64,000 nt of DNA from Acidisoma cellulosilyticum (lineage in GTDB: Bacteria > Pseudomonadota > Alphaproteobacteria > Acetobacterales > Acetobacteraceae), in assembly GCF_020621385.1 (NCBI RefSeq), contig NZ_JAESVA010000001.1:248001-312000 (forward strand), given 5' to 3'. A model generated the notes under the pieces. It searched no databases. It was not told the DNA's origin and saw only the letters and a program-made list of their open reading frames with translations. Both the position numbers and the translations under genes were made by a program. Below are positions 9,348 to 19,212 of the stretch, piece after piece (position 1 is the first letter of the stretch; every line of letters starts with the position of its first letter).

Positions 9348-10517
9348 TCACGCGGTTGCGCGGAAGGCTTTGAGACCGGCAGCGAGCCTGTCGAGCGCGC
9401 GGGTCAGCCTGTCCGGGGCGACCGCGAAGCAGACGCGCAGCCACCCTTCCCCGCTTTCACCGAAGGCGATGCCAGGCGCGATGGCGACGCCGTGATCAGT
9501 CACCAGCCGCTCAGCGAGGCTCAGACTGTCGGTCAGCCCCTCAACCTGCAGGAAGGCGTAGAAGGCACCGTCGGGCGAGGCGTAGCGGATGCCCGGTACC
9601 TTCCCCAGAATTTCCGCCGCGATCCGGCGCCCTTCGGCGCAATGCTGACGGAAATGCGGCGGCGTCACATGATCGGCGACCGCCGCCAGGCCCGCATGCT
9701 GAATGAAGGGGGCGACACCGGAATGCGTGACCTCGATAAGCTCCGACAGATCATCCCGCACGCCTTCGGGAACGATCAGCCAGCCCAGGCGCCAGCCCGT
9801 CATGACCCAGGTCTTGCTGAAACTATTGGCGACAATGACGCGGTCGTCAGGCTCGGCCACATCCAGAATGGAGGGCGCCGCGTCCCGCCCGTCATAGACC
9901 AGGCGGGAATAGACCTCGTCCGACAACAGCCAGCAGCCGTGGCGGCGGCAAAGGGCCAGGATCTGCCTTAGCTCCTCCTCGGTCGCCGTCCAGCCCGTCG
10001 GATTATTGGGCGAATTGAGGATGAAGACCCGCGCGCCGGCCAGCGCCCTGTCCAAAGCGTCGAGATCGAGATGCAAGCTGCCGTCCTGCCGAGCGGCAAG
10101 CGCGATCGGCTCCACCCGGGCGCCGCGCAACCGCGCCGCATTGCCGGCATTGGGCCAAGCCGGTTCATGCAGCACAACGCGGTCACCGTGACGCAGGATC
10201 GCCGAGAGTGCCACGGCGAGCGCCGCCATGCCGGACGCCGTCACCATGACGCGGCTTTCCACGACCGGTTGCTTGTGCAGCGCCGTCAGATAATCCGCGA
10301 GCGCGTGGCGCAGCGCGGGCAGACCGCGCACATCGGGGTAGAGCGTATCGCCCCGTGCAAGCGCCGCTGTAAGCGCGCCCACGGCGGCGGCCGGACTTTT
10401 CTGGTCCGACTCCCCGAAGCACAAAAACTCGGTATCCGGGCGGCCGAAGGCCAGCCTTGCCACGGAGACGATTCGCGACCCTTGCAGACGGGCCAGATCA
10501 AATTGAGGACCAGACAT
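9348..10517 (-). CDS. PLP-dependent aminotransferase (class I/II, AspC-like)
   Basis: Fold-type I aminotransferase of 389 residues. The substrate-loop motif NNPTGW starts at 171, SDEVYSRLVYDG at 199 carries the pyridoxal-phosphate-binding Asp and Tyr, and NSFSKTWVMTGWRLGW at 231 holds the Schiff-base lysine K235. The segment GEGWLRVCFA near the C-terminus holds the carboxylate-binding arginine. The substrate cannot be told from sequence; aspartate, aromatic and alanine-type enzymes all share these motifs. It ends 10 bases upstream of the zinc-ribbon gene and may share its transcript. Confidence 0.88.
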   Translation of the reverse strand: MSGPQFDLARLQGSRIVSVARLAFGRPDTEFLCFGESDQKSPAAAVGALTAALARGDTLYPDVRGLPALRHALADYLTALHKQPVVESRVMVTASGMAALAVALSAILRHGDRVVLHEPAWPNAGNAARLRGARVEPIALAARQDGSLHLDLDALDRALAGARVFILNSPNNPTGWTATEEELRQILALCRRHGCWLLSDEVYSRLVYDGRDAAPSILDVAEPDDRVIVANSFSKTWVMTGWRLGWLIVPEGVRDDLSELIEVTHSGVAPFIQHAGLAAVADHVTPPHFRQHCAEGRRIAAEILGKVPGIRYASPDGAFYAFLQVEGLTDSLSLAERLVTDHGVAIAPGIAFGESGEGWLRVCFAVAPDRLTRALDRLAAGLKAFRATA

Positions 10518-10645
10518 GCGAATCGGGCTAACACAGCCTATCGAGCCGAGGCGAGAGACAAAAAATACTTGCCGCGCGGGGCTGGGATTCGCGCCTCAGA
10601 ATTATGCCGTGCGTACCCACCCGTTTGGACGCCCGAGCGGCTGAA

Positions 10646-10666
10646 CCCGCGCAACAACTGCGCGGG
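10646..10666 (-). terminator. GC-rich hairpin after the ABC ATPase gene
   Basis: Stem CCCGCGCA (10646-10653) pairs perfectly with TGCGCGGG (10659-10666) across a 5-base loop. It sits between the ABC ATPase stop and the aminotransferase start, both on the minus strand. No T-run follows, so factor-independent termination is uncertain. Confidence 0.4.
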
Positions 10667-10701
10667 CGACAGAGATTTTGGAGGGTGGCACCGACGATGT
10701 A

Positions 10702-12036
10702 TCAGTCGTTCTCGTCTTCCTCATCTTCCAGGGAGAACTGGTCGGCTTCGCGGTCATAACTGAACAACTCCGCGTAGCGGCCCCAGGCGATGATCGTGCG
10801 CATGGTATCATCCGCATAGTCAGGGGACATGTAGTCCTCCAACTCATCACGAAAGCGCAAAGCCGGAGCCCGGTGATTCCAGCGCTCGTCCAGCACCTGA
10901 CGGATCTGGCTGATCATGGGGACATGGGCACGAAGGGCGGCAGCGAACTCCGCCTTGCGGTCGTCGGTATCGGCTTCGACGAAGCGACGGCCGGCATCCG
11001 TCAGCTTGATGTCGCCCTCCTCGAACTCAGCGAAACCAAGCATCTGCAGCGCCTCGCCGATGGGCAGCAGTTCATCCGCCTCCATCTGGAAGGCGCTCGC
11101 CAGCGCCGGCAGGTCAGCGAGACCGTTATAGGGTTCGCCCTCGATCGTCTCCATCAAACCGGCCATGAGGTTGGTGGAGACGACGGGCAGCGCCTGGAAG
11201 GTGGGCGGCGGCGGCGTGCGATCGATCGCATGCGCGGGCGCCCGATGCTCCACCGGGCGGCGGGTCATCAGCGCGTAGATGTCATCCACCAATTGCCGGA
11301 ATTCCGGGTCCAGACGTTCGCGCGGATGCGGGAACGGCACTTTCAGCTCGCTCGCGACCCGGCCGGGATTGGAGGAGAAGACCAGGATGCGGTCGCACAT
11401 CAAGACCGCTTCCTCGATATTATGCGTGACCATGAGGATGGATTTCACCGGCAGCTTGCCCTCGGACCAGAGGTCGATGAGATCGGTGCGCAGCGTCTCG
11501 GCGGTCAGCACGTCCAGCGCACTGAAGGGCTCGTCCATCAGCAGAAGGTCGGGATGCACGACCAGCGCGCGGGCCAGGCCGACGCGCTGGCGCATGCCGC
11601 CCGACATTTCCTTGGGATAGGCGTTTTCGTAACCGCCGAGACCGATCAGGTCGATCGCATCCTCGGCCCGTGCCTCGCGCTCGGTTTTGGGCACCCCCTG
11701 CGCTTCCAGACCCAGCGCGACATTCTCCTCAACCGTCAGCCAGGGAAACAGAGCGAAACTCTGAAAGACCATGGAGACACCACGGACCGGACCGGTGATG
11801 GGCTTGTCGCGCCAGCGTATGTCGCCCGCCGTCGGTTTCAAAAGCCCGGCGACGATGCGCAGCAGCGTCGACTTGCCCGAGCCGGAGCGGCCGAGCAGAC
11901 CCACAATCTCGCCTTCCCGCAGCTCCAGATTGACGTCATCGAGGATGATGACGTCGGAGGCTGCTTCCTTCGGATAGGACTGGCGGCAATTGGCAATGCT
12001 CACCAGCATCGGCGTCGTCTGTAGAGTTTGGTCCAT
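10702..12036 (-). CDS. Nitrate/sulfonate-type ABC transporter ATPase with C-terminal AAA-associated domain
   Basis: ATPase subunit related to NrtD/SsuB/TauB. Walker A GRSGSGKST lies near residue 50, the signature MSGGMRQRVGLARAL near 150 and Walker B LLLMDEPFSALD just after. Beyond the ATPase core, about residues 290-444 form the extra C-terminal domain found in this subfamily (AAA-associated, winged-helix-like), ending in an acidic tail. Of two possible ATGs, 12036 is preferred because GGAG stands 7 bases before it; the ATG at 12042 directly abuts GGAG. It lies 86 bases after the twin permease on the same strand. No substrate-binding protein gene is nearby, so the ligand is unknown. Confidence 0.85.
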   Translation of the reverse strand: MDQTLQTTPMLVSIANCRQSYPKEAASDVIILDDVNLELREGEIVGLLGRSGSGKSTLLRIVAGLLKPTAGDIRWRDKPITGPVRGVSMVFQSFALFPWLTVEENVALGLEAQGVPKTEREARAEDAIDLIGLGGYENAYPKEMSGGMRQRVGLARALVVHPDLLLMDEPFSALDVLTAETLRTDLIDLWSEGKLPVKSILMVTHNIEEAVLMCDRILVFSSNPGRVASELKVPFPHPRERLDPEFRQLVDDIYALMTRRPVEHRAPAHAIDRTPPPPTFQALPVVSTNLMAGLMETIEGEPYNGLADLPALASAFQMEADELLPIGEALQMLGFAEFEEGDIKLTDAGRRFVEADTDDRKAEFAAALRAHVPMISQIRQVLDERWNHRAPALRFRDELEDYMSPDYADDTMRTIIAWGRYAELFSYDREADQFSLEDEEDEND

Positions 12037-12065
12037 GGTCATCTCCGGCCGATGTTGGAGAGGCT

Positions 12066-12125
12066 TAGAGCCTGTTTGGAAATGCTACTACGGTGTGCGA
12101 GAAGCGCATTGTCGAACAGGCTCTA
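12066..12125. repeat. TAGAGC...GCTCTA inverted-repeat element between permease and ATPase genes
   Basis: TAGAGCCTGTT (12066-12076) is matched perfectly by AACAGGCTCTA (12115-12125), flanking 38 bases. The right arm includes the permease stop codon. The ends resemble the palindromic elements at 30651-30756. It may be a REP-like element or an mRNA structure between the two cistrons; the ends also resemble inverted repeats of small transposons, but no transposase or target duplication is seen. Confidence 0.6.
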
Positions 12126-13841
12126 GAAGGTCAGGCGGCGAACGGCAAAGGCATGGAGCGGTCGCCAGAGGATACGGTTGATCGTGAGCACGAAGGCCGT
12201 CATCACGAAGACGCCGAGCACGATATGGCTGGTATTCCCCTCGGTCGTCGCCTGCGCGATATAGGATCCGAGGCCGCTCGCAGTCAGCGTCGTATGCCCC
12301 CAGCTTGCCACCTCAGCGACAATCGAGCTGTTCCAGGCCGCACCCGAAGCCGTCAAAGCCCCCGTGATGTAATAGGGGAAGATGCCGGGAATGATTACCC
12401 GGCGCCACCACAACAATCCCTTGATGCCGAGATTGGCCGAGGCTTCCTTGAGGTCGCCCGGAAAGGCGGAGGCGCCGGCCACGACATTGAACAGCACATA
12501 CCATTGCGTGCCGACGATCATCAGCGGTGTCAGCCAGATATTCGGATTGAGCGCGAAACGCACCAGCACGATGACGACGATGGGGAACAGCAGATTCGCC
12601 GGGAAGGCCGCGAGGAACTGCGCGATCGGCTGAATGAGCCGCGCCCAGCGCGGCCGCAGCCCGATCCAAACCCCGATCGGCACCCAGACGATGGTGCAAA
12701 TGATCATGGCGGCCGCGACACGCAGTAGCGTGTAGAAGCCGAGGAGCACGACATGCGCGAGACCGCTAAGCGTCACCGAAGCCGCCACGAATTCCGCGAC
12801 CCGCCAGAAGGCGAAAGCGACGACGACGCCGACAAGCGTGAACCAAATGCCGTCGACGACGCGCGAGGGTTTCTGTGATTTCGTTGTCAAAACCGGAAGC
12901 GGCAGCCGCATGCGCAATCCACCGACGCGGTTGGCGATATCGCCGATCGCGTCGCCCACCAATTGCAGCAGCCGCGTGCGACGTAGGACGCTGAGCACCC
13001 ATGGGTCCGGCGCCTCACCGCCGCTTGTCATCTCAAAACGAAACTTTGCCGACCATGCGACAAGCGGACGGAAGAGCAGTTGATCGTAAATCAAAATGAC
13101 AACCAACATGGCGATGATGGCATAGATCACCGCAGCCAGATCGCTATGCGACAAAGCGACAGAGACATAGGAGCCGATGCCCGGCAGCAGAAAGGTCGTG
13201 TTGCCAACTGTCACCGCTTCGGACGCGACAACGAAGAACCAGCCGCCCGACATCGATAGCATGGTATTGAAGACCAGGCCCGGCATCGCAAAAGGCACTT
13301 CCAGCCGCCAGAAACGCTGCCAGATGGATAGACGGAAACTGCGCGACGCTTCATCAAGGTCGCGCGGCACCGTCGTCAGCGACTGATAGAAGCTGAAGGT
13401 CATGTTCCAGGCCTGGCTCGTGAAGATCGCGAAAACCGCGGCGAGTTCAGCGCCCAGCACGCGCCCCGGAAACAAATTGAGGAAGAAGAGGACGGTGAAG
13501 GACAGAAAGCCCAGGATCGGCACCGACTGCAGAATATCAAGCGCCGGAATGAGGATGACGCCAAGACGACGGCTTTTGGCCGCAAGCGGCGCCACGACCA
13601 GCGTGAAGACAATCGAAAAGATCAGCGCCACAAACATGCGCAGCGTCGTTCTCAACGCATAATAGGGCAGATAAGCAAGACCGAGATGGATCGTATTGGC
13701 GGCCGGCAACGGCGCCAGCGTGCCGCCGGCGGCGTGCGCCACGAGGACGAGGCCGGCAAGCACGCATAATATGGCGGCAAGGTCCCAGAGGTTGGGAAGA
13801 CGACGACCGCTCACGAAGGCGGGCAAGGCCGGTGTCGTCAT
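12123..13841 (-). CDS. Double-domain ABC transporter permease (nitrate/sulfonate type)
   Basis: A 572-residue inner-membrane protein that looks like two BPD_transp_1 permease domains joined in one chain. Membrane segments cluster at about 15-290 and 320-570, each half with an EAA-type loop (SLTTVPRDLDEASRSFRL and SAFPGDLKEASANLGI). One chain could therefore supply the whole membrane channel for the adjacent ATPase. ATG 13841 has AGGCG upstream; an in-frame TTG at 13868 is less likely. The substrate is unknown. Confidence 0.85.
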   Translation of the reverse strand: MTTPALPAFVSGRRLPNLWDLAAILCVLAGLVLVAHAAGGTLAPLPAANTIHLGLAYLPYYALRTTLRMFVALIFSIVFTLVVAPLAAKSRRLGVILIPALDILQSVPILGFLSFTVLFFLNLFPGRVLGAELAAVFAIFTSQAWNMTFSFYQSLTTVPRDLDEASRSFRLSIWQRFWRLEVPFAMPGLVFNTMLSMSGGWFFVVASEAVTVGNTTFLLPGIGSYVSVALSHSDLAAVIYAIIAMLVVILIYDQLLFRPLVAWSAKFRFEMTSGGEAPDPWVLSVLRRTRLLQLVGDAIGDIANRVGGLRMRLPLPVLTTKSQKPSRVVDGIWFTLVGVVVAFAFWRVAEFVAASVTLSGLAHVVLLGFYTLLRVAAAMIICTIVWVPIGVWIGLRPRWARLIQPIAQFLAAFPANLLFPIVVIVLVRFALNPNIWLTPLMIVGTQWYVLFNVVAGASAFPGDLKEASANLGIKGLLWWRRVIIPGIFPYYITGALTASGAAWNSSIVAEVASWGHTTLTASGLGSYIAQATTEGNTSHIVLGVFVMTAFVLTINRILWRPLHAFAVRRLTF

Positions 13842-13957
13842 GGGACTGCGCCTTTGGCTTAGTAACAAATGGATGGGAACGCCGTGAAATGCGGCCAGTT
13901 TCCTGCGCTCTAGACCAGGGACACCCCGTCTGTCATCACCCTTCCGATGATGAACGG

Positions 13958-15472
13958 GTGACAGAGCGCGAAGGGACCGCTATCGGCTGGCCAGTAGCAC
14001 ATCCCGAGGGCGGCTTGACCCAAAGATCCGATCGCATTCGCCTTATCGAGCGCTTCGTCGCTTTAGCCTGTTTCCTCATCCTCGTAGTACCGCTGGTCGT
14101 CTATTGTGCCTGGAAAGTGCCTTTGGGTCAGGTGCCGGATGAGCCCAACCACATCGCCCGCGTCGACAGCGTGTTGCGGGGCGAAGTGATCGGCTACAGA
14201 TTGAAAACCCCCAACCCCTCGACCGGCGCGCCGAATGCCGGCGTTACCGGCAATTACGGGCTGATCTATGCGGCGGCTGCCGGGAATGGCGCCAATGCCC
14301 CCCTGCCCGCCTCGGCTTCCGCGCAACAGCGGCTGGCCTGGGCCAAAGCTATTCCCTGGTCGCCGGCACCTGGCTTCCTCAGCAGTGTGAATACCGCCGC
14401 CTATGCGCCGATCGCCTATATACCGGCGGCATTGGCGCTTGGGGTCGGCATCAGCCGAGGCGATGGCCCGCATGACGCCGCCTTGGCCGCACGCTTCGGC
14501 AATGTCATCGCCTTCACGATCCTGGGCTGCCTCGCTTTGCTGCTGGCAGGGCGTGGGCGCCTTCTGCTGCTCGTCACGCTCGGACTGCCGATCACCATCT
14601 GGCTGGCCGGATCCTGCAATCAGGACGGCGTCCTGATTGCGGTCGCCGTCCTGGCATTAGCCCTCCTGACACGCCAAGACCGTGCCGGATTCTGGGGCGG
14701 AACGATCCTTCTTGCCGTGCTCGCCCTGCAAAAGCCCCCATTCTTGACCCTGATGCTGCTGCCGCTGGTTTTGCCAACCGCAATGCGCGGGACCTGGGCC
14801 AAGCGTATCTCGGCGGCCCTCGCGATCATGATCCCGGCGGTTCTCTGGTCGCTCCTGGTCATGTGGCATGTCTCGGTCCCGCTGTTGCCGAGTGCCATCT
14901 ATCACCCCGGCCCGCTTTGGGCGGGGGACCCTGCCCTTGTTTTCCATTCCGCCATCCCGGCCGCGCAGATATCGGTCCTGCTGCATCATCCGCTGACGGT
15001 CGCCTTGCTGCCCTTGGCGGATAAAATCCCGACCATCACCACACCCTTCGCGGACCTCATCGGCATTCTGGGCAGTTACGATATCCGGTTGCCGAGCCGG
15101 CTCTACGCGCTTTTCTCGTTCGCCTTGCTCTCCGCGGCAGCCGCTTTGCTGACGAGCGCCCCGGTGATGTCACACCGATCCATCGCGGCTAAGTGCTGGG
15201 CATGGGCGCTTGTGTTGATCGCGGCCCTCAGCTGCGCCGAGCTGATTTATCTGGTCGAATATCTGACCTGGACACCCGTCGGCTTCAATCGCATCGATGG
15301 CATCCAAGGGCGCTATTTTGTGCCCCTTCTGCCGATCCTTGCCTTATTGCTCGGTCGTGTTCTGCCTATTCCCGCGCGCTTCGGCTGGATCTGGTGGATC
15401 CTGCCCTTGGTCGCGCTGATTGCTCTGGATGCCCAGCTGCCGGGCATCATCACCCAGTACTACTATCGATAG
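13958..15472 (+). CDS. DUF2142 family polytopic membrane protein
   Basis: Integral membrane protein of about 504 residues with roughly ten hydrophobic helices. The first loop after helix 1 carries QVPDEPNHIARV, the acidic PDEPxH signature of DUF2142 proteins, which resemble GT-C glycosyltransferases with an Asp-Glu motif in the first periplasmic loop. A role in transferring lipid-linked sugars is plausible but inferred. The start is uncertain: GTG 13958 is chosen because upstream codons run back toward the divergent permease gene without conserved features. It converges with dut, leaving nine bases between stops. Confidence 0.75.
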   Translation: MTEREGTAIGWPVAHPEGGLTQRSDRIRLIERFVALACFLILVVPLVVYCAWKVPLGQVPDEPNHIARVDSVLRGEVIGYRLKTPNPSTGAPNAGVTGNYGLIYAAAAGNGANAPLPASASAQQRLAWAKAIPWSPAPGFLSSVNTAAYAPIAYIPAALALGVGISRGDGPHDAALAARFGNVIAFTILGCLALLLAGRGRLLLLVTLGLPITIWLAGSCNQDGVLIAVAVLALALLTRQDRAGFWGGTILLAVLALQKPPFLTLMLLPLVLPTAMRGTWAKRISAALAIMIPAVLWSLLVMWHVSVPLLPSAIYHPGPLWAGDPALVFHSAIPAAQISVLLHHPLTVALLPLADKIPTITTPFADLIGILGSYDIRLPSRLYALFSFALLSAAAALLTSAPVMSHRSIAAKCWAWALVLIAALSCAELIYLVEYLTWTPVGFNRIDGIQGRYFVPLLPILALLLGRVLPIPARFGWIWWILPLVALIALDAQLPGIITQYYYR

Positions 15473-15481
15473 AATGAGATA

Positions 15482-15931
15482 TCAGACGCCGGTGGAACCG
15501 AAACCACCGGTGCCGCGTGCCGTCTCATCCAGGCTCTCCACTTCTTGCCAGCGCATCCGGGTGACGGGAGCAAGCACACCCTGGGCGATGCGCATGCCGC
15601 GCTCGACCCGGAAAGCCTCGGTCCCGGCATTGAGCAGGATGATCTTGATCTCACCACGGTAATCCTCGTCGATCGTACCGGGTGAGTTAGCGACGAGAAT
15701 GCCGTTCTTCAGCGCGAGGCCGGAGCGCGGACGGACCTGCAACTCATGACCCGTGGGAAGTGCCACGGCCAGGCCCGTTGGAATGGCGACACGACCGCCG
15801 GGTGCAATCTCAACCGGCCCGTCGATGGCAGCCAGGAAATCGACCGCCGCCGCGCCGGCGCTGGCATAAGCGGGCAAAGGCAGATCTGCGCCATGGGGCA
15901 GACGGGTCACGGCAACAGGGGCTTCGGTCAA
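15482..15931 (-). CDS. dut: dUTP diphosphatase
   Basis: Hydrolyses dUTP to dUMP and pyrophosphate, keeping uracil out of DNA and feeding thymidylate synthesis. Homotrimeric dUTPase motifs are all present: [42 protein letters not shown] and the C-terminal [10 protein letters not shown]. The frame is open to 16009, but that extension lies inside coaBC. A TTG at 15931, overlapping the coaBC stop and preceded by GGAGAG, gives the normal 149 residues and is the best start. Confidence 0.93.
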   Translation of the reverse strand: MTEAPVAVTRLPHGADLPLPAYASAGAAAVDFLAAIDGPVEIAPGGRVAIPTGLAVALPTGHELQVRPRSGLALKNGILVANSPGTIDEDYRGEIKIILLNAGTEAFRVERGMRIAQGVLAPVTRMRWQEVESLDETARGTGGFGSTGV

Positions 15932-17145
15932 GGCGTCTCTCCGGTCAGTTCCTGCAGGATGCGGGCCGCCAGCCTTGCCGCGACGGCGTCCTTCGGCAGG
16001 CGAGGCCAATCTTCGACACCGGCAGCGGTGATGAGATGCACCTCATTCTCCGCGCCGCCCATGACGCCGCTCGCCGGCGAGACATCATTGGCAATGAGCC
16101 AATCGCAGCCCTTGCGCAGGCGTTTGGCGATCGCATGGGCGATAACGTCATCCGTCTCCGCCGCGAAACCGATGACCAGACGCGGCCGAGCGGGACCAGG
16201 CTGCGATAGCGTCGCCAGAATATCGGGGTTGGGGATCAGGCGGAGCGCGGGCACTTCCGCGCCCGGCTGCTTCTTGATCTTGCCGACCTGCGGTTCTGCC
16301 ACGCGCCAATCGGCGACGGCGGCGGCGAGCACGGCAATATCGGCGGGCAGCGCCACCTGCACGGCGCTGAGCATCTGCGCAGCTGTCTCAACCTTCACCA
16401 CGCTCACGCCGAGCGGGTCAGGTACCGTCACTGGACCTGCGATCAGCGTTACCCGCGCACCCAAAGCAGCGAGTGCGGCGGCAATGGCATGGCCCTGCCG
16501 GCCGGAACTGCGATTGGCGATATAGCGCACCGGGTCGATCGGCTCATGCGTCGGCCCGCTGGTGACAAGCGCATGTCGCCCGGCAAGCGGTCCAGGCTTG
16601 GGCGTCCATTGGCGAAGAATATGGTCGAGGATGATGGCCGGCTCGGCCAACCGGCCGGGGCCGAATTCGCCACAGGCCATCGGACCTTCATCAGGCTCGA
16701 CCACGCAAACGCCTCGGCTTTTGAGAGTTTGAACATTCGCGACCGTCGCCGGATGGGTCCACATACGGACATTCATGGCGGGCGCCACCAGCACCGGCTT
16801 GTCGGTCGCCAATAGTAGCGTCGTGGCCAGGTCGCCCGCGAGGCCCGCCGCCATTTTGGCCAGGATATCGGCCGAGGCCGGGGCAACCACGACCAGATCG
16901 GCGGCGCGCGAGAGCTGGATATGGCCCATCTCGCTCTCATCCGTCAGCGAGAAAAGGTCCTGATAGACCTTTTCCTCCGTCAGCGCCTGAAGCGAAAGCG
17001 GCGTCACGAACTCGGCCCCGGCGCGGGTCAGCACGGCCGTAACCGCGGCGCCGGATTTTTTCAGCAGGCGCACCAGTTCCAGCGCCTTATAGGCCGCGAT
17101 CCCGCCCGAGACGACGAGCAGGATACGCCGACCTGAGAGGGTCAC
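15928..17145 (-). CDS. coaBC: Bifunctional phosphopantothenoylcysteine decarboxylase / phosphopantothenate-cysteine ligase
   Basis: Two consecutive steps of coenzyme A synthesis in one protein of 405 residues. The N-terminal flavin decarboxylase domain shows [15 protein letters not shown] and PAMNVRMW, then [18 protein letters not shown] around the active-site cysteine. The C-terminal ligase domain begins at [20 protein letters not shown] and includes AAVADWRV. The start is a GTG at 17145 overlapping the ubiE stop (GTGA); dut follows with a similar overlap. Confidence 0.96.
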   Translation of the reverse strand: MTLSGRRILLVVSGGIAAYKALELVRLLKKSGAAVTAVLTRAGAEFVTPLSLQALTEEKVYQDLFSLTDESEMGHIQLSRAADLVVVAPASADILAKMAAGLAGDLATTLLLATDKPVLVAPAMNVRMWTHPATVANVQTLKSRGVCVVEPDEGPMACGEFGPGRLAEPAIILDHILRQWTPKPGPLAGRHALVTSGPTHEPIDPVRYIANRSSGRQGHAIAAALAALGARVTLIAGPVTVPDPLGVSVVKVETAAQMLSAVQVALPADIAVLAAAVADWRVAEPQVGKIKKQPGAEVPALRLIPNPDILATLSQPGPARPRLVIGFAAETDDVIAHAIAKRLRKGCDWLIANDVSPASGVMGGAENEVHLITAAGVEDWPRLPKDAVAARLAARILQELTGETP

Positions 17146-17909
17146 AGCTTCCAGCCGGAATGGATGGCCGCAATGCCGCCCGAAAGATTGCGATGGGTGA
17201 CGCGGCCGAAGCCCGCCGTCCGCATCATCTCGACCAGCGTCTCCTGATCCGGGAACATACGGATGCTCTCGGCCAGATATTGGTAGCTATCAGCGTCATT
17301 GGCGAAAAACTGGCCGAGCCGCGGCAGCACCTTGAAGGACCAAGCCTCATAGAGCGGTATCAGGGCCGCGATCTCCAGCCGCGAGAATTCCAGGCAATGG
17401 AACCGCCCGCCCGGACGCAGCACGCGCCGCGCTTCCCGCAGCACGGCATCCTTGTCGGTGCAATTGCGCAGGCCGAAGGCCATGGAAACGACATCGACGC
17501 TGTTATTGGGAATCGGCAGTGCCTCGGCATCGGCCACCAGAAAGGTCAGATCGCCGATCAGCCCACGCTCCACCGCGCGGTCGCGCCCGACTTCGAGCAT
17601 GGCCGGATTGATATCGGAGAGAATCGCCGGACCCCCGCCCTTTTTCAGCCATCCGAAACTGATATCGCCGGTGCCCCCCGCAAGGTCCAGCAGCTTCCGG
17701 CCCGGGCGCGGGTCCAGCAGCGTCGTGAAAATCTCCTTCCAGACCCGGTGGATACCGAGGGACATGAGATCGTTCATGAGATCGTAGCGTGGCGCCACGC
17801 TCTCGAAGACCTCGCGGACGAGGGACTTCTTGTCGGCACGGGGAACCTCCCGGAAGCCGAAATCGATCTGATCGGAAGAAATCTGGTCTGGCATGGCTTT
17901 GTCGGTCAT
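17142..17909 (-). CDS. ubiE: Ubiquinone/menaquinone biosynthesis C-methyltransferase UbiE
   Basis: SAM-dependent methyltransferase acting on the quinone ring (2-polyprenyl-6-methoxy-1,4-benzoquinol step). The 255-residue protein contains [21 protein letters not shown], the SAM loop [12 protein letters not shown], and [25 protein letters not shown] split over family motifs II-III. It ends with the typical [13 protein letters not shown]. It heads the ubiE-coaBC-dut operon and is divergent from mutM with 29 bases between the starts, so their promoters must overlap the opposing gene ends. Confidence 0.96.
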   Translation of the reverse strand: MTDKAMPDQISSDQIDFGFREVPRADKKSLVREVFESVAPRYDLMNDLMSLGIHRVWKEIFTTLLDPRPGRKLLDLAGGTGDISFGWLKKGGGPAILSDINPAMLEVGRDRAVERGLIGDLTFLVADAEALPIPNNSVDVVSMAFGLRNCTDKDAVLREARRVLRPGGRFHCLEFSRLEIAALIPLYEAWSFKVLPRLGQFFANDADSYQYLAESIRMFPDQETLVEMMRTAGFGRVTHRNLSGGIAAIHSGWKL

Positions 17910-17938
17910 CGTGCTTCCCCTATACGCTGGCCAGCGAG

Positions 17939-18784
17939 ATGCCGGAACTCCCTGAAGTTGAAACCGTTATGCGCGGGTTGGCCGCGCGGCTGGAAGGCAA
18001 GACCCTCCGCCGGGCGGCGCTTGCGCGCGGCGACCTGCGCCGCCTGATCCCGCCGGGCTTCGCTGCCCGGCTGACCGGCGCGCGGGTGACCAGCTTCCGG
18101 CGGCGCGGAAAATATATCCTGATGCGCCTCTCAGGCGGGGATAGTGTGCTGATCCATCTCGGCATGTCCGGGCGGATGGCGATCCACGGACCGCATGACA
18201 CGCTACCGCCCCCCGCCAAGCATGAGCATCTGGTGATGGAGACCGAAGACGGCTGGCGCGTCGGCTTTATCGACCCGAGGCGCTTCGGCCTGCTCGACCT
18301 GATGCCGACGGATGAAGAAGACGCCCATGCCCTGCTCCGCGCCATGGGGCCGGAGCCTTTGGACGACAATTTCACCCCCGCGGTCCTGTCGGCTGCGCTG
18401 AAGAACCGGAAAACACCGATCAAGGCCGCGCTGCTCGACCAGCGCATCGTGACGGGACTCGGTAATATATATGTGTCCGAGGCGCTGTTCCGTTCGGGCA
18501 TCAGCCCGGAGCGGCTCGCCGGCAAGGTCGCCGGCGCCCGCGCCCGGCTGTTGGTGCCCGCGATCAAGGACACTTTGCGGGAAGCGATCGCGGCCGGCGG
18601 ATCAAGCCTGCGGGACTATGTGCAACCCGATGGGGAGCTCGGCTACTTCCAGCATGCCTGGAAAGTCTATGCCCGCGAGGGCATGCCTTGTGAGCGTTGT
18701 GGTGATAATCCAGGCTGCCCCGGCATAAGCCGCATCGTACAGGCAGGGCGCAGTACTTTTTTCTGTCCAAAAACACAAAAGTGA
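17939..18784 (+). CDS. mutM: Formamidopyrimidine-DNA glycosylase (Fpg/MutM) with altered zinc finger
   Basis: Base-excision glycosylase/AP lyase removing 8-oxoguanine and formamidopyrimidines. After Met, PELPEVET supplies the catalytic Pro and Glu; other expected motifs are GRRGKY-like [17 protein letters not shown] and [16 protein letters not shown]. The frame is open to 17789 but conservation starts at ATG 17939, giving 281 residues. The C-terminal zinc finger is unusual: it reads CERC, GCPG, then FFCPKTQK, so the last cysteine of the usual FxCPxCQ ending is threonine (codon ACA). Three or four other cysteines remain, so zinc may still bind. Confidence 0.93.
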   Translation: MPELPEVETVMRGLAARLEGKTLRRAALARGDLRRLIPPGFAARLTGARVTSFRRRGKYILMRLSGGDSVLIHLGMSGRMAIHGPHDTLPPPAKHEHLVMETEDGWRVGFIDPRRFGLLDLMPTDEEDAHALLRAMGPEPLDDNFTPAVLSAALKNRKTPIKAALLDQRIVTGLGNIYVSEALFRSGISPERLAGKVAGARARLLVPAIKDTLREAIAAGGSSLRDYVQPDGELGYFQHAWKVYAREGMPCERCGDNPGCPGISRIVQAGRSTFFCPKTQK

Positions 18785-18852
18785 TGCGGCAGTGTATCAA
18801 GTTTTGTGACCGCCGTGCAGGGCAGAAGCGCCTTTGTCACCTTCCCTTTCGC

Positions 18853-18880
18853 TTGACTCACCCCCCCGCCGGAATCTAGA
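18853..18880 (+). promoter_or_regulatory. Candidate rpsT promoter with GANTC at both hexamers
   Basis: TTGACT (18853-18858) and TCTAGA (18875-18880) are spaced by 16 bases, 66 bases before rpsT. GANTC occurs at 18855-18859 (GACTC, overlapping the -35) and at 18872-18876 (GAATC, touching the -10), so CcrM methylation could influence it. A small hairpin CCCC-tcgttc-GGGG follows at about 18886-18899. Promoter status is inferred from pattern only. Confidence 0.5.
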
Positions 18881-18945
18881 GAAACCCCCTCGTTCGGGGT
18901 GGCGAAGCGGCCGCTCCATACTCATTGTTTGGATGTCGATTAATC

Positions 18946-19212
18946 ATGGCCAATACCGCCTCTGCCCGTAAGCGTATCCGCCAGACGGCAAAGCGCACCG
19001 AGCGTAACGTCGCGCGCCGCACCCGCATGCGTCACGTGATCAAGTCCGTTGAGACCGCGATCGCCAGTGGCGATAAGACCGCCGCTCAGGCCGCTATCCT
19101 CGCGGCTCAGCCTCTGCTGCAGCGCGCCGCCAACAAGGGTGTTGCTCACAAGAATACGCTGGCTCGCAAGATGTCCCGCATGTCCGGCCGCATTAAGGCT
19201 CTTGCGGCCTAA
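18946..19212 (+). CDS. rpsT: 30S ribosomal protein S20
   Basis: Primary 16S rRNA-binding protein of the small subunit. The 88-residue basic protein begins [14 protein letters not shown] and ends [15 protein letters not shown], matching the S20 family along its whole length. The frame is open to 18925, but ATG 18946 gives the family N-terminus. A stem-loop terminator follows. Confidence 0.98.
   Translation: MANTASARKRIRQTAKRTERNVARRTRMRHVIKSVETAIASGDKTAAQAAILAAQPLLQRAANKGVAHKNTLARKMSRMSGRIKALAA

Noticed and set aside
12066-12125. Insertion sequence ends
   Set aside because: Terminal repeats of 11 bp flank only 38 bases, with no transposase or target duplication; listed as a repeat only.
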